From positions 3,019,678 through 3,083,677 of the forward strand of contig NZ_LT546207.1 in assembly GCF_900078665.2 (NCBI RefSeq): a stretch of 64,000 bases of DNA. The letters are read 5' to 3'. The translations under genes were made by a program, and so were the position numbers. The DNA is from Mycolicibacterium houstonense. GTDB lineage: Bacteria > Actinomycetota > Actinomycetes > Mycobacteriales > Mycobacteriaceae. Positions 61,079-64,000 of this stretch are shown in pieces; position 1 is the first letter of the stretch; each line of letters opens with the position of its first letter. The notes beneath the pieces were generated by a model. It ran no database searches. It was given only the letters and a program-made list of their open reading frames with translations, and was not told the origin of the DNA.

Positions 61079-61852
61079 ATGCAGGTTGCGATCGTCACCG
61101 GGGCCAGCAGTGGCATCGGGTTCGGCTGTGCCGTCAAACTCGCCGAGGCCGGCATGGCGGTGCTCGGCACCGGGCGCGACGAGGGCCGGCTGGCCGAACT
61201 CGAGCGAGCGATCGGCGACCCGGACCGGGTCGCCACGGTGTCCGTCGACCTCACTGCCGACGAGGCGCCCCAATGCATCGTGGACGCCGCACTGTCCCGG
61301 TGGGGCCGCATCGACTTCCTGATCAACAACGCCGGTATCGGCAGCCCCAAACCCCTGCACGAGACCGACGACGAGACCCTGGACCACTTCCTGGGGATCA
61401 TGCTGCGTGCACCCTTCCGGATAGCCCGAGATGTACTGCCGCACCTGGGTTCCGGCTCGGCCATCATCAATGTCACCTCGACCTTCGCCGTCGTCGGCGG
61501 CCTGCGCGGCGGCGCGTACTCGGCCGCCAAGGGCGGATTGACGGCACTCACCACCCATATCGCCTGCCAGTACGGGGCCCAGGGCATCCGCTGCAACGCC
61601 GTGGCTCCGGGCGTCACGGTGACCCCGATGGTCGAGCACCGACTGGAGAACGAAGGCTTCCGCAAGATGCAGACCGAGATGACCCCGCACACCCGGCTCG
61701 GCCGCATCGAGGACATCGCCGCCACCGTGGCGTTCCTGTGCTCGGAGGGCGGCAGCTTCATCAACGGCCAGACCATCGTCGTCGACGGCGGCTGGAGCTC
61801 GACGAAGTACCTCTCCGACTTTGCGCTGAACTCGAATTGGGTGGGGCGGTGA
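61079..61852 (+). CDS. SDR family oxidoreductase
   Basis: 257 aa; ATG 61079 has GGAAGGG eight bases before it (GTG 61070 overlaps the ligase stop and is possible). TGASSGIGFGCAVKLAEAGM, NNAGIG, AYSAAKGGLTALTTHI and INGQTIVVDGGWSSTKYLSD. Probably a 3-hydroxyacyl or alcohol dehydrogenase in the catabolic pathway. Overlaps the next ligase by four bases. Confidence 0.9.
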   Translation: MQVAIVTGASSGIGFGCAVKLAEAGMAVLGTGRDEGRLAELERAIGDPDRVATVSVDLTADEAPQCIVDAALSRWGRIDFLINNAGIGSPKPLHETDDETLDHFLGIMLRAPFRIARDVLPHLGSGSAIINVTSTFAVVGGLRGGAYSAAKGGLTALTTHIACQYGAQGIRCNAVAPGVTVTPMVEHRLENEGFRKMQTEMTPHTRLGRIEDIAATVAFLCSEGGSFINGQTIVVDGGWSSTKYLSDFALNSNWVGR

Positions 61853-63318
61853 ACGTTTTCACGGTGCTCGATCAGGCGGCGGCCCAATTCGGCGACCGAG
61901 GCGCGGTGTTTCTGGGCCGGCGTCAGCTGCACACCTGGGCACAACTGCGTGACCGCGCGCTGCGGCTGGCGACCTCGCTGCGGCCGCTCGGCGGGCCTGG
62001 CACGCGGATCGCCGTCGCCAGCGAGAACCGGCCCGAGATCGTCGAGCTGATGTTCGCCATCTGGGCGGCCGATTGTGTGTTCGTGCCGATCAACTACAAG
62101 CTGCATCCCCGCGAGATGGCCGACATCCTGGCCGATTCCGGTGCCGCCCAGGCGTTCGCGTCGCCCACGATCGCCGAGAGCCTCAGCCCCGCCACCGAGG
62201 TACCCGTCGAAACCATCGCAGACCCGGCCTACGCTCAGCGGTTCCACGCCGAGCCCGCCGCCGCGCCCACCGCGGATCCGACTGCGCTGGCATGGCTGTT
62301 CTACACCAGCGGCACCACCGGAAAGTCCAAGGGCGCCATGCTGTCTCACCGCAACCTGATGGCGATGACGGTGGCGCATCTGGCCGACTTCGACGACCCC
62401 GACGAGAACTGCAGCCTGATCCACGGCGCCCCGATGTCGCACGGATCCGGCCTGTACATCCCGCCCTATGTGCTGCGCGGTGCGCGTCAGGTGATCCCGG
62501 AATCGGCCGCGTTCGAGCCCGACGAGTTCCTGGACCTGTGCGGCCATCACCCCGGCTGCAGCGCGTTCCTGGCCCCGACCATGGTGCAGCGCCTGATCCA
62601 GACCGGGCGGCCCCGCCCGGACAACCTGAAAACCGTTGTGTACGGCGGCGGGCCGATGTATGTCGACAGCCTCAAGAAGGCGCTGGCCGCCTACGGCCCG
62701 ATCTTCGTGCAGCTCTACGGGCAGGGCGAGGCACCCATGACCATTACCGGGCTGCGCCGGGCCGACCACATCGAAGCAGACGACGCCACGCTGGGCTCGG
62801 TGGGCTACCCGCGCTCCGGCGTCGACGTGGCTGTGCACGCGACGGACGGCACCGCCGCCGCCGTTGGCGAGATCGGTGAAATCGTCTGCCGCGGCGACGT
62901 CGTCATGTCCGGCTACTGGAACAACCCGGGCGCCACCGCCGCCACGCTAAAAGACGGCTGGCTGCACACCGGCGACATGGGGTCGTTCGATGGGCACGGC
63001 TACCTCACCCTGCGCGACCGTTCCAAGGATGTGGTGATCAGCGGCGGCAGCAACATCTACCCCCGCGAGGTCGAGGAAGCCCTGCTGGAGCACCCGGACG
63101 TGATCGAGGCCGGCGTGGTGGGGGCACCCGACGCCGACTGGGGCGAGGTGGTGGTCGCCTTCGTGGTCGGTGACGTGGACGCGGCGGCGCTCGACGCGCA
63201 CCTGCTGGAACGCATCGCGCGGTTCAAGCGGCCCAAGCGCTACGAGTTCATCGATGCCCTGCCGAAGAACAGCTACGGCAAGGTGCTCAAACGCGAGCTG
63301 CGGGAACGTTTGGTCTGA
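61849..63318 (+). CDS. AMP-binding acyl-CoA ligase, second copy
   Basis: 489 aa from GTG 61849 (GTGA overlap). FYTSGTTGKSKGAMLSHRNL, QLYGQGEAPMTITGL, LHTGDMGSFDGHGYLTLRDR, SGGSNIYPREVEEALLEHPD and LPKNSYGKVLKRELRERLV. A fatty-acid or aromatic-acid CoA ligase; less than half the sequence appears shared with the first ligase, so they probably activate different acids of the pathway. Confidence 0.92.
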   Translation: MNVFTVLDQAAAQFGDRGAVFLGRRQLHTWAQLRDRALRLATSLRPLGGPGTRIAVASENRPEIVELMFAIWAADCVFVPINYKLHPREMADILADSGAAQAFASPTIAESLSPATEVPVETIADPAYAQRFHAEPAAAPTADPTALAWLFYTSGTTGKSKGAMLSHRNLMAMTVAHLADFDDPDENCSLIHGAPMSHGSGLYIPPYVLRGARQVIPESAAFEPDEFLDLCGHHPGCSAFLAPTMVQRLIQTGRPRPDNLKTVVYGGGPMYVDSLKKALAAYGPIFVQLYGQGEAPMTITGLRRADHIEADDATLGSVGYPRSGVDVAVHATDGTAAAVGEIGEIVCRGDVVMSGYWNNPGATAATLKDGWLHTGDMGSFDGHGYLTLRDRSKDVVISGGSNIYPREVEEALLEHPDVIEAGVVGAPDADWGEVVVAFVVGDVDAAALDAHLLERIARFKRPKRYEFIDALPKNSYGKVLKRELRERLV

Positions 63319-63393
63319 ACCATGGACGGGCGGGTGCCGACGGGAATACGCTGATGTGACCCAGCTCACTCGCGAGAGACCCGAGGAGGCGGG

Positions 63394-63651
63394 ATGATGG
63401 CCGCCAACTCTCTACAACAGACCACGCATTTTCCCAAGCAGAAGGCGCCCTGCGGGCGCATGGTCGAGGGTGATCGTCACGTCGAGAGCGACGACGACGG
63501 CTTCAGCTACGACGACCTCAAATTCTCCTGCGGCTGCCGCGAGAGCCGCCATGTCTACCACGACGGATGCGTGGCCATCCGCACCGTGAGACATGACGGG
63601 AAGGTGCTGCGGGACGAGCGCTGCAGAGAGCATGAGGCCTTCGAAGTGTGA
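63394..63651 (+). CDS. Small Cys-rich protein upstream of frdA
   Basis: 85 aa; GAGGAGG precedes ATG 63394/63397. Cys residues occur in APCGRMVEG, FSCGCRESRHVYHDGC and DERCREHE, suggesting a zinc or Fe-S site. No signal or membrane segment. It lies 9 bp before the fumarate reductase gene and could be co-transcribed. I do not recognise the family. Confidence 0.65.
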   Translation: MMAANSLQQTTHFPKQKAPCGRMVEGDRHVESDDDGFSYDDLKFSCGCRESRHVYHDGCVAIRTVRHDGKVLRDERCREHEAFEV

Positions 63652-63660
63652 GGCCAGGCG

Positions 63661-64000
63661 ATGACCGCCTCACACGACATCGTGGTGATCGGAGGGGGCG
63701 GCGCCGGTTTGCGCGCCGCGATCGCGATCGCCGAGACCAACCCGCGGTTGAACGTGGCGATCGTGTCGAAGGTGTATCCGATGCGCAGCCACACCGTCTC
63801 GGCCGAGGGCGGTGCCGCCGCGGTGGCCGGTGCCGACGACACCATCGACGAGCATGCCTACGACACCATTTCCGGTGGCGACTGGCTGTGTGACCAGGAC
63901 GCGGTCGAAGCCTTCGTCGCCGAGGCGCCGCTGGAGCTCATGCAGCTCGAACACTGGGGATGTCCGTGGAGCCGAACCCCGGACGGGCACATCGCCGTTC
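63661..64000 (+). CDS. frdA: Fumarate reductase flavoprotein subunit, N-terminal part
   Basis: The first 113 residues are seen before the window ends. FAD fold [20 protein letters not shown], the covalent-flavin His region [19 protein letters not shown], then [19 protein letters not shown] and [14 protein letters not shown] match E. coli-type FrdA closely, more so than the SdhA paralogues of mycobacteria. It catalyses fumarate reduction (or succinate oxidation) at the membrane complex. FrdB-D should follow outside the window. Confidence 0.92.
   Translation, partial: MTASHDIVVIGGGGAGLRAAIAIAETNPRLNVAIVSKVYPMRSHTVSAEGGAAAVAGADDTIDEHAYDTISGGDWLCDQDAVEAFVAEAPLELMQLEHWGCPWSRTPDGHIAV

Overview
The window reads as chromosomal DNA of a mycobacterium, most likely an environmental Mycolicibacterium-type species. 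The DNA is GC-rich with many GTG starts and four-base stop/start overlaps. It carries an MmpS/MmpL pair, a SigK/RskA locus, a Ku gene, DUF732- and PASTA-like secreted proteins, F420-type LLM enzymes and a mycofactocin-type SDR. From memory, several blocks match the Mycobacterium tuberculosis gene order: Ku = Rv0937c, the SDR/dihydrodipicolinate-reductase-like pair = Rv0927c/Rv0926c, mntH = Rv0924c, the thiolase/carotenoid-oxygenase pair = Rv0914c/Rv0913c, and the sigK locus = Rv0449c to Rv0444c.

Layout. 1-9.8 kb is core-like: a truncated MocR/PdxR regulator divergent from a PPOX-fold protein, Ku, small secreted proteins, an SDR operon behind a KstR-like box, three tandem small secreted paralogues, mntH, two gamma-glutamyl enzymes and an LLM oxidoreductase. 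9.8-15.2 kb is the six-gene SigK operon behind a near-perfect SigK promoter that predicts leaderless translation. 15.2-19.7 kb holds hchA, a DUF664 protein, an SRPBCC protein and a large anchored protein with Tyr/Trp pentapeptide repeats and a Pro-rich tail.

19.7-36.5 kb looks like an accessory island. It opens with two head-to-head genes (MerR regulator and methyltransferase) that have both lost their 5' ends at the same base. It continues with a copZ/copper-binding/copA operon, mmpS-mmpL, an AhpD-like gene with a 48-aa Cys-containing peptide, EamA and MFS exporters, a universal stress protein, two secreted proteins and a CsoR repressor. It ends at tRNA-Arg(CCU), a solo IS-like end, an unrecognised two-gene pair (cytosolic protein plus four-helix membrane protein) and a rhodanese lipoprotein. 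Seven 17-bp palindromes of the form ATACCCC-N3-GGGGTAT sit in front of these operons, so the island looks like one CsoR-controlled regulon.

37-45 kb returns to core-like genes: an SDR, a thiolase-carotenoid oxygenase-double HxlR operon, hsp20 behind a CIRCE element, a GNAT enzyme, a cupin and a fused VOC protein. 45.2-63.3 kb is a large catabolic locus. A ten-gene minus-strand operon (SDR, Rieske oxygenase, LLM monooxygenase, Baeyer-Villiger monooxygenase, SDR, CoA transferase, four acyl-CoA dehydrogenase subunits) diverges from a five-gene plus-strand operon (beta-propeller lactonase-like protein, GntR regulator, acyl-CoA ligase, SDR, acyl-CoA ligase). Two copies of a TTGTCCGGACAA-like operator lie between them. 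The set suggests ring hydroxylation, ketone formation, Baeyer-Villiger lactonisation, lactone opening, CoA activation and beta-oxidation of an alicyclic or terpenoid-like compound. The window ends inside a fumarate reductase flavoprotein gene.
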